Shown here in pieces: positions 29,001 through 40,012 of a stretch of DNA of 64,000 bases. A program made the translations under genes and the position numbers. Source of the DNA: Bugulina stolonifera. Taxonomy: Eukaryota > Bryozoa > Gymnolaemata > Cheilostomatida > Bugulidae. Every line of letters begins with the position of its first letter. The first letter of the stretch is position 1. The notes under the pieces are model-generated. The model saw only the letters and a list, made by a program, of their open reading frames with translations, searched no databases and had not been told where the DNA came from. The stretch is from contig OW285187.1 of the NCBI GenBank assembly GCA_935421135.1, positions 30,995,818-31,059,817 on the forward strand, given 5' to 3'.

Positions 29001-29669
29001 ACTGAAACTAGTCATGTTAATGGTGATATTGCTGGCATGGTGGCTTCCGAGTTCCCACGCCAGTCCACACTGAATGGGGTGAGTCAGGCGGTAATTGACA
29101 GAATCACCAGAACACACCATGATGCCTTTGCTCTAGCTCGTCCTGGAGACAGCAAGCACAGTAAATGTTCCTCTAGAGACGACATGACACTGTTGATTAG
29201 AAACTTCAACTATAGTTTGAGATCACAAAGCAACGAAAAACTTCCTCATCCAAACACTGCCTCTCTAACATCGCTACCTTCACCCCAAAACGTTAGTAGC
29301 GGCAGCGAACATGGTACACCTACTGACCCGTCACCAGCTACTAACACCAATTCATCCACATATAACTTTGCATCCAATCCGTTTTTTGCTCAATTGAAAT
29401 CCACTCCGATGCAGTCCATTCTAGACACGCTAAATATTGACCCCAACCTAGACTCGTTTGCCGACTCAATAAAGTCTACAGGAAGTGTGAGCACATTAGA
29501 TCTAGATGCTGACGGTAAAATAGAACCGTATGTTAGCTTTGATGACTTGGATACTGCAATGGCAGCCATGACTGAGAAGCAGCGGCAAGACTTTGAGCAG
29601 CGTCTTCTTCCTAAGATGGACTGTGAAACTATTATGGAACATCCTGAAGGGGTTCATGAAAGTGGTTAA
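26011..29669 (+). CDS. TAB1: TAB1, TAK1-binding protein 1 (PP2C-like)
   Basis: Seven exons: 26011-26193, 26742-26878, 27171-27324, 27452-27553, 27893-28010, 28280-28505, 28880-29669. All junctions are GT-AG and phase-compatible, giving 569 aa (human TAB1 is 504). TAB1 binds and activates the kinase TAK1 in TGF-beta, IL-1 and TNF signalling upstream of NF-kB and p38. Order: an extra N-terminal stretch, the PP2C-like fold from WLDDLP (about residue 66) to DDMTLLIRNF (about 416), a Ser/Thr/Pro-rich linker, and a C-terminal EPYVSF (about 522-527) resembling the TAK1-binding PYVDF of human TAB1. Family anchors are LPAEILLGQLN, MYVANIG, TRCIGDYSVKGGY and HHDAFA. Unlike the human pseudophosphatase, it keeps FDGHSG (Asp119), MSDG (Asp338) and RDDMT (Asp407). 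Activity is not implied, because the N-terminal metal-binding Glu/Asp motif is not evident. It could be called a diverged PP2C, but the TAB1-specific motifs make that unlikely. Confidence 0.95.
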
Positions 29670-30237
29670 CCTTTTTTGCTGTATACATGTATTTGCTATT
29701 GATTTTATTTGTACAATGACTTTATTTTCATTTTTGAATGGACTTATTATTACAATATTATCTATACCTATTTACAGGAATAAAATTCATGGTTTCATAT
29801 ACATGTATAAATCCAGTAGACACTAACCTAAGACAATCACACAACATCAATACATTAATTAACTAGTTCCAGCCGTGAATCTTTTCCTGGGAGTTGTAAT
29901 CCCTTGTACAGTCATAGTGGTAGGGGAGAGCAATTCCAAGCAAAGAGTGAACAACATGAGCTGGTAATCCAAAATATTCGATAAAATGGTATAAAAAGAA
30001 ATAATTTCTCAAGCATGAAAATAAATAGTCTAGCTAATGCATCAACTTTAGTCAGCTCCATATTCTGAATACATTAAAATATATGTCAATTCTACACAAA
30101 GCAGAGAGAGAGAAACCAATGGGACATGTCCTCTATCTGTACACATCCATGCTGATTTTGCATGACTACATAATATATCATACAGTACAATACCAAGAAT
30201 AAAATAGAGACGTGTACTATTGTATCTTCAATGAGGG
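29670..30237. other. 3' UTR of TAB1 and convergent intergenic space
   Basis: Contains an AATAAA polyadenylation signal at 29779-29784, about 110 bp after the TAB1 stop codon, which fits a short 3' UTR. The rest separates TAB1 from the oppositely oriented UBE2S stop codon; nothing else is recognisable. Confidence 0.6.
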
Positions 30238-32432
30238 TTATAGCCTCTTCAACTGTTTCTTTTTGTCATTCTTCCTCTTAGTTGTAGCTTTTATGTCTAA
30301 GGCAGCCTTCTTTGATTGTGTAGGGTCATCAGATTGCATATCCTTCCTAATTCTGAAATCAAACACACCATATAATGCACAAACCTTGAGGAGGGAGTGA
30401 CTTTCACAATCGCCAATATCATAAGCTGTAAATGTACAAATATATGCACTGACACCTATACAGAAGAGACTCCATTCAAAGATACAAGCATGAGTCGGCA
30501 CCACACAAGAAAATATTTTGTACTAAGTCGAGTATAGAGGAGTAGTATAGAGGAGCAGCCGTAGCCTAGTGGCTAGAGCTCTGGCCTTGCATGTGGGAGA
30601 CCCAGGTTTGATTCCTATGATTCCCATTGGTGGTGTTAGGAAGGGCATCCAACCTTATAGCGTTTGTGTGCTCCATTAGATACTTTGCCATTGGTGAAGT
30701 GCCTTCCCCACCCCAAATTGTAGAAAAAACGCCGATCTCTTTAGATCATTGCTTTCTTACCTGAGATTAATGGTGGGAAGTAAAACCAAAACTAGTAAGT
30801 TTTGTGTTAAGAGTGTATAAATGCATAATAAATTATGTTATGTATTCTTAATATTGAAGAGAACTCACTTTGATGGTCTCGCATGTATTTCAGTGTGTAG
30901 CTTAGCTCTGCTGCAGAAATCATCATAATGTTCTAGTAATAGTTTTCCTGCCTCCTCATTCAAAGCAGATTCCGGGTTGGGATTGATTAGCAAGCATTTG
31001 ATGACCTGGTATTATATAGAACATGCATGTACATATGGGTTTAGTGCAACAGAATACATCACCTAGTCAAGGGGAGATATCAAAGTAGGTAGCCAGCAAT
31101 CTACTGTATACAGTTCAGAATTGTCAAGAGAAAAAGTAACGGTTAGATTATCACAAAGAAATTAATTGCTCCACCAGAAAAACACTATGCCAAAAGAATC
31201 CTACACTTACATGGAGGCTGGTTCCTCGCTTAACTTCCGCACTGTGCAGAGCATTTCTGTGCTGGAAGCATACACGACCAAAATCTTAAATTATTCATAA
31301 ACTTACTAATAAAACATGTTTGATGCCTAGTTTAGGGTCCCAGTCCTTCTTGAGTGCATTTACACAGATCTCTCCATTACTGGCCACATTGGGGTGAAAT
31401 ATTTTAGTAACAAAGAATCCTTTTGGAGGTTCTGTAGGAAAGGAGGTGCCGAGTACCAGCTTCATGTGAAATGAACCCCCAGCATAAGGTGTTCCAGCTA
31501 AAATCATAATCAAGTGATAAACAAAAGGAAACATTATATAATCTCTTCTTACAGCAACACAAATTAAATGAGGTAATCCTACATCCTATATTTATATAAT
31601 ATATCAATCACCACTGCTCTGTGTCACCTTTCATTGGAAATATTTCAAGAATGGGACGATATTGCTATGGGTATTGTATTATAAAATGGGGTTCTAACAG
31701 AATAATTTCTAAATACGATTGTGGAGCGCTGTAGGCTATGTGAATGCATTGAATTAAACCTATCAAAAACAGCGGGTTTCCGCGCATAACAAAACTAAGA
31801 TGAATTAGCAAGTTAGGCCTACGACTAAGTTAAACCACAGGCCAGGAGCCCGTCCATATGTCAGACGCCATGTAACTTTCACCTGCAACTTAAACACGTC
31901 TAATGGGTTATGAAACTGTTGAAATTATAGAGGTTATTATTCCTGCACTGGCACGGCTTGGTACTTACATGGGCCATCAATAACAGCTTGAATGTCAGTG
32001 ATGTCTTCCTCGTTTGTAATAACTCGAATACCCTCAGGAGCATCAGTGATCAAATCACTTATCTCCCTAGTTACAATTCTAATAATTTGAGGAGAGAGAT
32101 TTTCTACATTGCTCTAAAAACATTATTAACAGAGTATAAGATGCTGTTGACCAAAATCTTCACAAGGATGGCAGCTGTTTGGATAATGGAAATTCTAGGC
32201 TTACAATTACAATGTCGGCATATTATAAATATACAGCGGCAACCATACTAGGCCTACATGGTCAAGGAAATGCACAGACATTAACAATATTATCCTCCCT
32301 TTCCTTGCTAAATATGACAAAAAATCTCATTGTTAATGAGTACACCAGGCATTGTGAACTTACACATTTGTCCACCATTTACTTGGAGTATGAATGACAT
32401 CAAATAACAAAGTAGCAACTTACTGTAGACAT
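30238..32432 (-). CDS. UBE2S: Ubiquitin-conjugating enzyme E2 S
   Basis: Five exons, 5' to 3': 32424-32432 (only MST), 31969-32113, 31307-31497, 30869-31005, 30238-30352. They join in phase to 198 aa (human 222). The UBC core runs from [14 protein letters not shown] through [16 protein letters not shown] and the HPN motif (residues 86-88) to active-site Cys96 in [13 protein letters not shown], then [17 protein letters not shown]. The C-terminal extension is Lys-rich and ends in LKRL, matching the LRRL tail by which human UBE2S docks on the anaphase-promoting complex. By family it elongates Lys11-linked ubiquitin chains on APC/C substrates during mitotic exit. The tail is shorter than the vertebrate one but keeps the terminal residues. 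The 9-nt first coding exon is supported by the GTAAGT donor and the matching phase. Confidence 0.96.
30540..30790 (+). mobile_element. tRNA-derived SINE in UBE2S intron
   Basis: The head has a pol III A box (TAGCCTAGTGG) and a B box (GGTTTGATTCC) spaced as in a tRNA, beginning at about 30556. About 30 bp further is TTAGGAAGGGCATCC, the hallmark of the conserved central domain of V-type SINEs of aquatic animals. It lies in the last intron of UBE2S, antisense to the gene. The cloverleaf is not intact, so this is not a functional tRNA gene. The 3' tail boundary is approximate. Confidence 0.8.
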
Positions 32433-33919
32433 GGTAAACACTTGATGTTGTAACCAACTGAGGAATCAAATCAGATAATGAGGCTCCGGAAGTTCAGAGA
32501 TAAAACTTTACTACAAAGAGATACAACATGAAAGAGTAAACATGCAGAACGATATTGCCTAATAGATTTATAGCGCAGCTATATCAATCTCACTGGAGTA
32601 GGAAAAATGTGCAATGTCTAATTAGTCCAGAAGGGTTAAATCGGACCGCACTTTGGGCCCTGGGTGGAACTAAATGATGAAGATAATAATAATATACCAA
32701 ATCACATGAAGTCACAAATGAGAGTTTGTCACACTGCTGCTAGCATCATAAACTGTGATGGGAGGGAGATAATACAATATTAAGTTCTTCACAGAGTTCG
32801 AGCTATAACACTCTGACCTATTTACTGTAGATATAATTTTTGAGCTTTGTATCTATAAAATTGTATTGTGTTATAAAATTTTATTGATAATTATAGTAGC
32901 ATTATACGTGTAGGCCTATATCATTGTTAATAAATTCATTATTATTTTTACTATTTCATTTTTTATTATAATTATTCTATAAATCTAATATAGGGTTTTT
33001 GGGATTGAATTAAAATTACTTTATATTGAATTAAAGTAAAATTCATATTAATCATAACCATATTTTTATTAATAGAATAGTTATAGATAGATAGCTAGTA
33101 GACCAACAAATAAATGTATTCAGCTTTATCAAAAGTTTATGCAAATCTATACAGGATAAGCCGACATAGTAATAACATTATGATTATTATATAATTATAG
33201 GCCTAATATACATATGAACTGCTTTAATAAATATGCATAGGATAAGGTATCCAAATTGAACTTGAAATTTCGCTACCAACAAATTAATGAAATTTTAAAT
33301 TAAAATTAATTAAAACACTCTACTGACTGTGACTTAAGCTAGAAGTCAAAAAATTATTCCCTGCCCCTGAGAGTACAGTGTTCTGTGTGTGGTATGAATG
33401 GTTGGTTAGTGAGTCGGAGTAACACACTAGACTCAAGAGCAAACCCTAAGATCGGAGTGACAGTCACAGTGAACTGACTGTGAGACACTTTTCAACTTAA
33501 TCTACTTTAAACTTTCAAGTATGGAAATCAAGTATTGGAGCACAGAATTAAAATCGGTTTTTCTTAATAATACAGCATTATATTTATTATTACACACGTA
33601 TTATAATTTGTAAAAGAGTGAAAATTCAACAGAATCATTTTGTGATCTTGAAAAATCCCATAACCGTTACAGAACGTAAACAGAAACAACCAATTAAAAT
33701 GCTAGAAATTGTGCCAGAAATTATATAGCCTGGTAGCGGTGCTACAGGTTGTATATTGCACTTTCACTCTGCGTAGAACATTGCAGAAAATGTACTATGT
33801 TTAGACTATTGAATTTGAAAATCGGGAGTTCATGATATGATTATCATAACAAAACACCACATTACATTCCACACTTTTATTTCTACCCAAATAACTTGTA
33901 GACTAATTATACTTTAGCA
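32433..33919. other. Divergent intergenic region UBE2S / ARL6IP1
   Basis: About 1.5 kb between the start codons of two divergently transcribed genes, so it should contain both promoters and 5' UTRs. It is very AT-rich, especially 32.8-33.3 kb. No canonical TATA box can be tied to either start with confidence. No ORF or repeat of note. Confidence 0.45.
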
Positions 33920-36900
33920 ATGGAGGCTGGAGATGTTTCCGAAGTTTCTACTACGCAGTCCTCAAGCGTGAGTTCATCCATTTATTTAGCAGTGGATTAG
34001 TTCAGTTGATTCTGAGTTATGCAATTTGAATTTGAATTTAATTTTCCCACTAGCCCTGGGAGCAAACAGCAACAAATATCTCAATAGCTTCTTACCAAGA
34101 ACTATTAGAGGTATGAGGATTGGATACAGCCCAGAAGAAACTGCTGGGCGGTTTTCAACCGCAACCCCTTTCCAGTCAGGCTAGACAGTCCTGTTCCGTT
34201 ATCACTGCCAATTTATTGCATTATTGATTATAATAAGTTTAATACTGTCCACCCACTGACCAACCCATGTACCATATGCGGCACACCCCTTCTTCCCTCT
34301 AGGGCGGTTCAGTGTGATGAAGAAGTTGACAGTAAGTTGACAGTAAGTAAACCAAAATGGGACAAAAACGGGGAACTCACATCATTGACTCAAGTCAATA
34401 AATAAATACAAAGACAATTGAAATTGATTCTCAAATATCCAGCTATAGCCCATTTCTTAGCTCTTGAGTCGTTCGCGGATAAAATTAATTAAATTGAGAC
34501 TAAATACCTGCACTCATACTGATACTGGGCCCCTGAACGCGCAAGACTCATTGCCTATAAAGCTGTGTGTTTACCTCACCTGGAGTACGCCAGCGCCGCA
34601 TGGGATCCATCAAGTAAGAAAGATATAACTGACCTTGAGGAGATACAGGTCGCAGCTGTACGGTTTATTTGTAACATCAAAGGTCGAGGAGATGTTGAGG
34701 CAGCCATGATCAAGCTTGAGCTACAACCGCTAGACCAGAGGAGAAAGAATCGCAGGGTAGCACTTCTACTGCGGATTCTGGAGAAGGAAGAGCAAGACCC
34801 TGCCCTCAGCGCGGCATATGATGATCTACTGGCCCAGCCAACAGTGGAAACGGTACAGACCCGCTCCCAGTCTTTGGGGCTCCAACGGTCGGTAGGGGCA
34901 AACAGCAACCGGTATCTCAATAGTTTTTTACCAAGGACTATAAGAGATATGATGATTGGAACCAACCCAAGAGTTCTAACTGAGCGGCCTACAACCGCAA
35001 CCTACACACAGTCAGGCTAGACAGTCCTGTTCAGTCAGTACTGACAAACACATATCCCCATAGTATGAATACTGTCCACTAACTGACTAACCAATGAACC
35101 ATACGCGGCACACCCCTTTCACCCTCTAGGGCGGTCCAGTGTGATGATAACATCGACAGGTCATTCGACAGGTACCTAGGTGTGATCATCCAGTCTAATA
35201 TAAATCTAAAGTTCACCTCTCACATTAGTTCAAAAATTACCAAAACTAAACAACAACTGGGTATGGTTAGGGGGCACTCCACGGATCAACCAAAGATGCT
35301 AAACTACTTACATACACTAGTCTCTGTCGGCCACACATGGAATATTGCCTGTCGAATTACCTGTCGATGTTATCATCACACTGGACCACCCTAGAGGGTG
35401 GAAGGGGTGTGCCGCATATGGTTCATGGGTTAATCAGTTATCGGACAGTATTTCAAATACCAAATTAACAACATTGAAATGATACAAAACAGCGCTGGGC
35501 GCTACATCGGTAACCTGAAAGGTAGAGTTAGCATATCTGCTGTCCTCAACGAACTTAATCTTGATACGCTTAGCAACCTGCGCAGGAAGAACCGACACAA
35601 CCTCCTCTTACGCATTTTGGCGAATGAAGGACACCACACGAAGCTCTTGCCAATACTTATGATGAGCTCATGAACAATCATCCTGCTGATGCAATTGTCA
35701 CTATTTATGCAAAAACTTCTGCCTACCATGGTAGCTTCCTGCCCAAGACTATACGTGAGCTCAAGTCACAATTACTGCAATAAACATAGCAACAAATATA
35801 TATTAGTGTAACATGTTAGCATAAGATGAACATATGACCACAGTAATCCTGACAATAACCAAAAACAGATGAGGCATACCCCTTGCATCACGCTCTAGTA
35901 TGTTCTAAAGAAGAAGACGTAAGACGTAATATATCCTAGATGATATTAACTGGAGGGCACATAAAATTTTTCATTCGATTCTTTCTATCTTCGTCTGTCG
36001 TGTATCATACATCACATGTGTCCAGGGGCCTAAAAATCAGGTTGAACCAATTCCATTGCAAAACACTTAGCTTAGAGGTTATGTCGTAGTTAGTTTCGTT
36101 TCTGCATTCCTATAGTGGTGCTATGCCTGTATCATCTTGTAGTTTGCTGTAGCTTACCTGGGACTTACATGTAGTTGACAAAAATAAAACGCAAGGCCCT
36201 GTCATTCTACATTCTTCAATATCTTTTTTAAAATGGGCTCTAGACCTGACAGTTGCACTCAAGTTTTGATCCTACTGAACTATAACACCAAGAAGTAAGA
36301 GGGGAAGAAGGCTCATCTTTGATAAATCTGTGTGCGATGTACCCCTCGGTTTCCAAATGTATCTAGTTGAGTCGCCGCCGAATGTTCATTGCAGTGAGCA
36401 GACATTTTCGCCAGTATATTAATATTATCGTAGACGCTACTAATATTGTAATGGTACGCACAGTCGTCTCTTACACCTGACACTCATTATTATGTGTGCT
36501 TACATGTATATACCTGCTTGCATTCTACATTGCTTAATTTCTATATCATTGTATATACTTGTATGATAATTACTAAGTCTTTTAGTGCCTTTTATACCCA
36601 TGTAAAGAGGCCCGATCTCTCAGAATCACTTGATATTCATTTTGTACATGAATTGGACGATTATAAGCAACTTTTGTACAACCCGACCTATTTTGGGTCG
36701 GCCGTCGGGCTTCCGGCCGCCATGTTGTTGCGCAACTTCCGGACGACCCTATGTCGTCTTTTCCCGACACTACGTCGGGCGGAAGTCCTTATACTATATA
36801 AAGGCCACTGTTTCATTGTTTGTTGTCTCAGTCTTGACTTGGCTTTCAATAAAGACACATCTATACTTGATACAGAGACTTTCACTTCCTTTTGTCATGG

Positions 36901-39299
36901 TCATTCGCTTAGCGAACCGCCTACTAGGTCGGATCACTTTCTTTCAAGGTATAGTCTGAAGGTCAGACTTGGGACCAGATGGGTCGTCTCTGGTAGTTAT
37001 TGGGCTACTGAGACCGCTCGATCTTTCATGTAATGAGAAGGCCTAGCACCACTCATAGGCACTGCAGTTTTGGGTCGGTAGTCGTCCAAGGACGACCGCA
37101 CGAGATACCAGAAACCATTACAATGTTATTGTATTATTATCTAATGTCATTAATATGTTCCCAGACATGACTCGGATTGAATGCTAAAATTCAAGCAAGC
37201 ACATCAAACTTGGTTACTCTATGCGAGATTAGCACTAACACCAGCGTGCTGCCGTGCTCTACCCAAACCTGGTAGAAATGTAGAGTGTTTACTATAGGGC
37301 TACTTTCCGAATAAAATGTTGGCCTAAATGAATACGATTGTGGACAAATCATATGAGCAATGGGCTAGTGTATAGAACCTACACAAATGTTGTTACTGAG
37401 AACAGAAAGATGTATGTGACCTGTAACTAGAGTACTAAAATAATTGTATACAAGTAAAACATAGCTGATATTTAAGTTAAAACTCACCATTTAATGATTA
37501 TTTTCTGCAGATGAATGAGTTTGAGAAGCTGTCTAAAGCGTTGAGCAGTTGGAAGGAACTGCTTGTATCATCTCAGAACATTTTACTCTGGAAGGAGCCT
37601 CACTATGCCTATTGTATTGCGGGAACCGTCAGCGTGACTTTCCTGTATGTAATGTTACAGCTTTATAACTGTCCCTTCAGATTCTGTAGTTAGTAGTAGT
37701 AGTAGTAGTAGTAGTAGCTAATAGTAAGTCAGTATACTCAACAGTTAACAATGCTTCTCATACATTTATATTGTATTTATGCTGATAGAAATACTGTTAC
37801 CTTTATTTATTGTTGTTATAATGTATAGTATGACTTGTGATCAGTAATTAACTTGTCAAACTTGCAAGGTAGAATTTTGAACCCTCTGTAATATTTTGAT
37901 AGGTCCATGCCCTTCCTTATTTGTTATGGTTATGCTTTGGCGTTTATATAGCACAAACTGGTGTTGTAGGTTTTGGTGGTGGATGAATGTATCTGTAGTA
38001 ACTACCTTAGCAACCGTATTGGCAGGTTTGACTATAGCAGACTACACTATACCCACTCTGGTACCCAAACTGTTTTCTAGAAACCCATGGTAAGCTTGCA
38101 CTTGCACTAGTGCACTAACTTACTATATACCTGTGTATGCGTTCATAATACACTTGTATGTAGGCCTATATGTATGTATACGGTCTATTTAGGGATGTGC
38201 ATGTACATTCATGTATAATATCTGCAGGGATGGCGAGAAAGAGAGACAGTATGAATCAATATGTCGCATTATTCTGGAGTATAGAAACAAATTGGTCAGC
38301 TCAGTACAGTCTATCAGGGAGATGAAAAGTTCACACCCAAGACTGGTGAGATATTCAGTTCCAAATTATAATAATGTATCTTTAAAATGTGGGCATGTTA
38401 TTCATGATAATATACATAACTATGCTTGTATGTATATGCAGTATTACATTGTAGGTGTGCAGTATGTACTATTAGCGCTGTTCTGTTGCTACTCCTCTTT
38501 GATCTACTAACAATGTTACTCAATACCCGTAGCAATAATGGTTAGTCTCAATTACAACTAGTTACAACTAGCCGGAATTCCCAGCTGCATATTATATAAC
38601 ATAATTATATTTATAACATAAATTGGGATAGAAAGATGCATGTGTTTATGTATTTTGTAGTACATAGCCTGTGCTGTTCTCATTCTGTTCATGGTTGGTC
38701 TAGTTGGATATCTCATAGATAATACATTACTCCTCTATTTGTTTGGTAAGTAACATAATATTAGACAATTGTTTAGATATAAAGAACAAAATGGCTGAAT
38801 AACAATATTAGCATGATATTAGATGAAGTAGTTTGTATATTATAATTATAATTCATCATAATTATACAATGTAATTATAATTAATATACAATAGTACATG
38901 TATACAGGCCTACAATACATTGCAGTTATGTGTAAGCAGTCTGTGGGGGTTTGTGTGACCTGTAGCCTGGAAACCATTTGTGGGATTAGAATTTGCTGAT
39001 TATCTTGCCAACTGACCATGTCCACCTATGGTATTACTTTTCTGTGTAGGCTACATTTAGGAGTTTCAACTATAATTTTCATTGTATTTTAGTAAATGAA
39101 TATTGATTTCATTACTGATACTTGTAATTATATTAGTTTGTCTGACAATAGTATTATTTCAAGTATACATATTTCAGTGTTGGCATTGGCTGAGTTTCCA
39201 GGAGCGTACTCTAAGGGATATGTGGCTTGTGCATATATAAAAGTGTGGGAGCAAGTGAAGAAGTTATTCCCTTCTAAGCAGAAACCAAAGGAGCAGTAA
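33920..39299 (+). CDS. ARL6IP1: ARL6IP1-like ER membrane-shaping protein
   Basis: Six exons: 33920-33967, 37511-37644, 37970-38089, 38228-38345, 38661-38745, 39178-39299. They join in phase to 208 aa (human 203). It aligns along its length with ARL6IP1: an N-terminal amphipathic part (ALSSWKELLVSSQNILLW), a first hydrophobic hairpin ending ADYTIPTLVPKLFSRNPW (human ADYLVPILAPRIFGSNKW), a cytosolic linker with ICRIILEYRNKL, a second hydrophobic pair of segments, and a short basic C-terminus. The family forms reticulon-like wedges in the endoplasmic reticulum membrane. Intron 1 is about 3.5 kb, far longer than the others, because retroelements have accumulated in it. An AATAAA at 39610-39615 may end the transcript. 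A later in-frame Met opens exon 2, so a shorter product is possible. Confidence 0.93.
34054..34375 (+). mobile_element. LINE 3' fragment A (CR1/Jockey-type RT C-terminus and tail)
   Basis: Encodes the end of a non-LTR reverse transcriptase ORF2 (NKYLNSFLPRTIRG, then STATPFQSG and stop), followed by a 3' UTR containing GCGGCACACCCCTT and CTCTAGGGCGG, and ends in a short direct repeat of GTTGACAGTAA. It is 5'-truncated. The same tail recurs in fragments B and C. Confidence 0.8.
34530..35160 (+). mobile_element. LINE 3' fragment B (RT C-terminal domain)
   Basis: Encodes the C-terminal reverse-transcriptase region LIAYKAVCLPHLEYASAAWD, IQVAAVRFICNIKGRGDVE and LNSFLPRTIRDMM, then the same 3' UTR as fragment A, ending near ACATCGACAGG. 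The frame is open for 151 codons, so this copy is younger than its neighbours. It has no upstream RT core and is 5'-truncated. Confidence 0.85.
35161..35785 (+). mobile_element. LINE fragment C, split by an inverted LINE tail
   Basis: The left part encodes RYLGVIIQSNINLKFTSHIS and the right part (from about 35452) encodes NSAGRYIGNLKGRVSIS and RRKNRHNLLLRIL. They are consecutive regions of one non-LTR reverse transcriptase of a family related to fragments A and B. Between them, about 35358-35450 is the A/B 3' tail in reverse orientation (CCCTAGAGGGTGGAAGGGG), meaning a tail-only copy inserted into this LINE. The frame is broken in several places. Confidence 0.75.
36447..37122 (+). mobile_element. 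Solo LTR (676 bp)
   Basis: Starts TGTAATGG and ends CCATTACA, the perfect TG...CA inverted ends of an LTR. It has a TATA box at about 36795-36803 and an AATAAA at 36848-36853, in the order and spacing of U3-R-U5. The segment 36680-36790 is rich in short inverted repeats built on CGGAAGT and GGACGAC. No internal retroelement genes or second LTR are adjacent. It sits in intron 1 of ARL6IP1, in sense orientation. A target-site duplication is not clear. The (ca)ATAAAGACACATC core recurs at 63.3 kb and the CCATGTTGTTGCGCAACTT part at 60.3 kb. Confidence 0.8.
37687..37717. repeat. (TAG)n microsatellite
   Basis: About ten TAG triplets in intron 2 of ARL6IP1, likely polymorphic in length. Confidence 0.9.
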
Positions 39300-40012
39300 A
39301 AGCTAGAAACACCAAGTCATGTACCATGAGTGCATATCAAAACCTGCCTCTTGTAGTTACTCAGTGCCCAGGGTTATCCTCTCTTTATTAGCCAGTGCAA
39401 CTCAAGTTATAAGTTATTTATTTATTAAATTATTTAGCATTGTAATTTATGCTTAGCCGGAACTCCTAGTGAATGTTAGGGTGGTATGCATGCCATCTTT
39501 CACTATGCAGTACAGTACAATCAGTGGTATATATTATTTATTTGTCTCCCCCTGAACCCCCACTGTGTTGTAGCCATATTCATCTACCTAATCTTTCCAG
39601 CACCTTGAAAATAAAGAATATTCAATACTGACAGACATTTTACATTATTTTATGTATATCATTATGTCATTTAGCCCAGCCTGCATAGGCTTGGTATCAA
39701 TTTACATCATACATGTACAGTATACTGCCTATCTAAAGGTCTATGTGAACCGAGTAGATTTATACCTGGAGTTGTCTCCTTATATAGAGGGCAAGCAACT
39801 CCCACATCATATTAGAATATTTGACACTATACAAGATATTGGAAGATTTAAACTCAAATTTACTTCCATATGTACAAACTGTTGAGCCACAGTTTGGACT
39901 ATGAAGTACTGTGTCACATTGTCATAGGTTCAACTTTTGACAGGGAGTAAACAACTCCTGTATAGAGTAGATGCAGATGCCTATATTGTACATGTTACAC
40001 GTACAATTTATA
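39300..40012. other. Tail-to-tail intergenic region
   Basis: About 0.7 kb between the convergent stop codons of ARL6IP1 and the amine oxidase gene. It contains an AATAAA at 39610-39615 for the plus-strand transcript and TTTATT words near 39415-39425 and 39535-39540 that are polyadenylation signals for the minus strand. The possible extra last exon of the amine oxidase would have to lie here, but none is evident. Confidence 0.5.

Noticed and set aside
30556..30640. Functional tRNA gene
   Set aside because: A and B boxes are present, but no cloverleaf closes and a SINE central domain follows directly.
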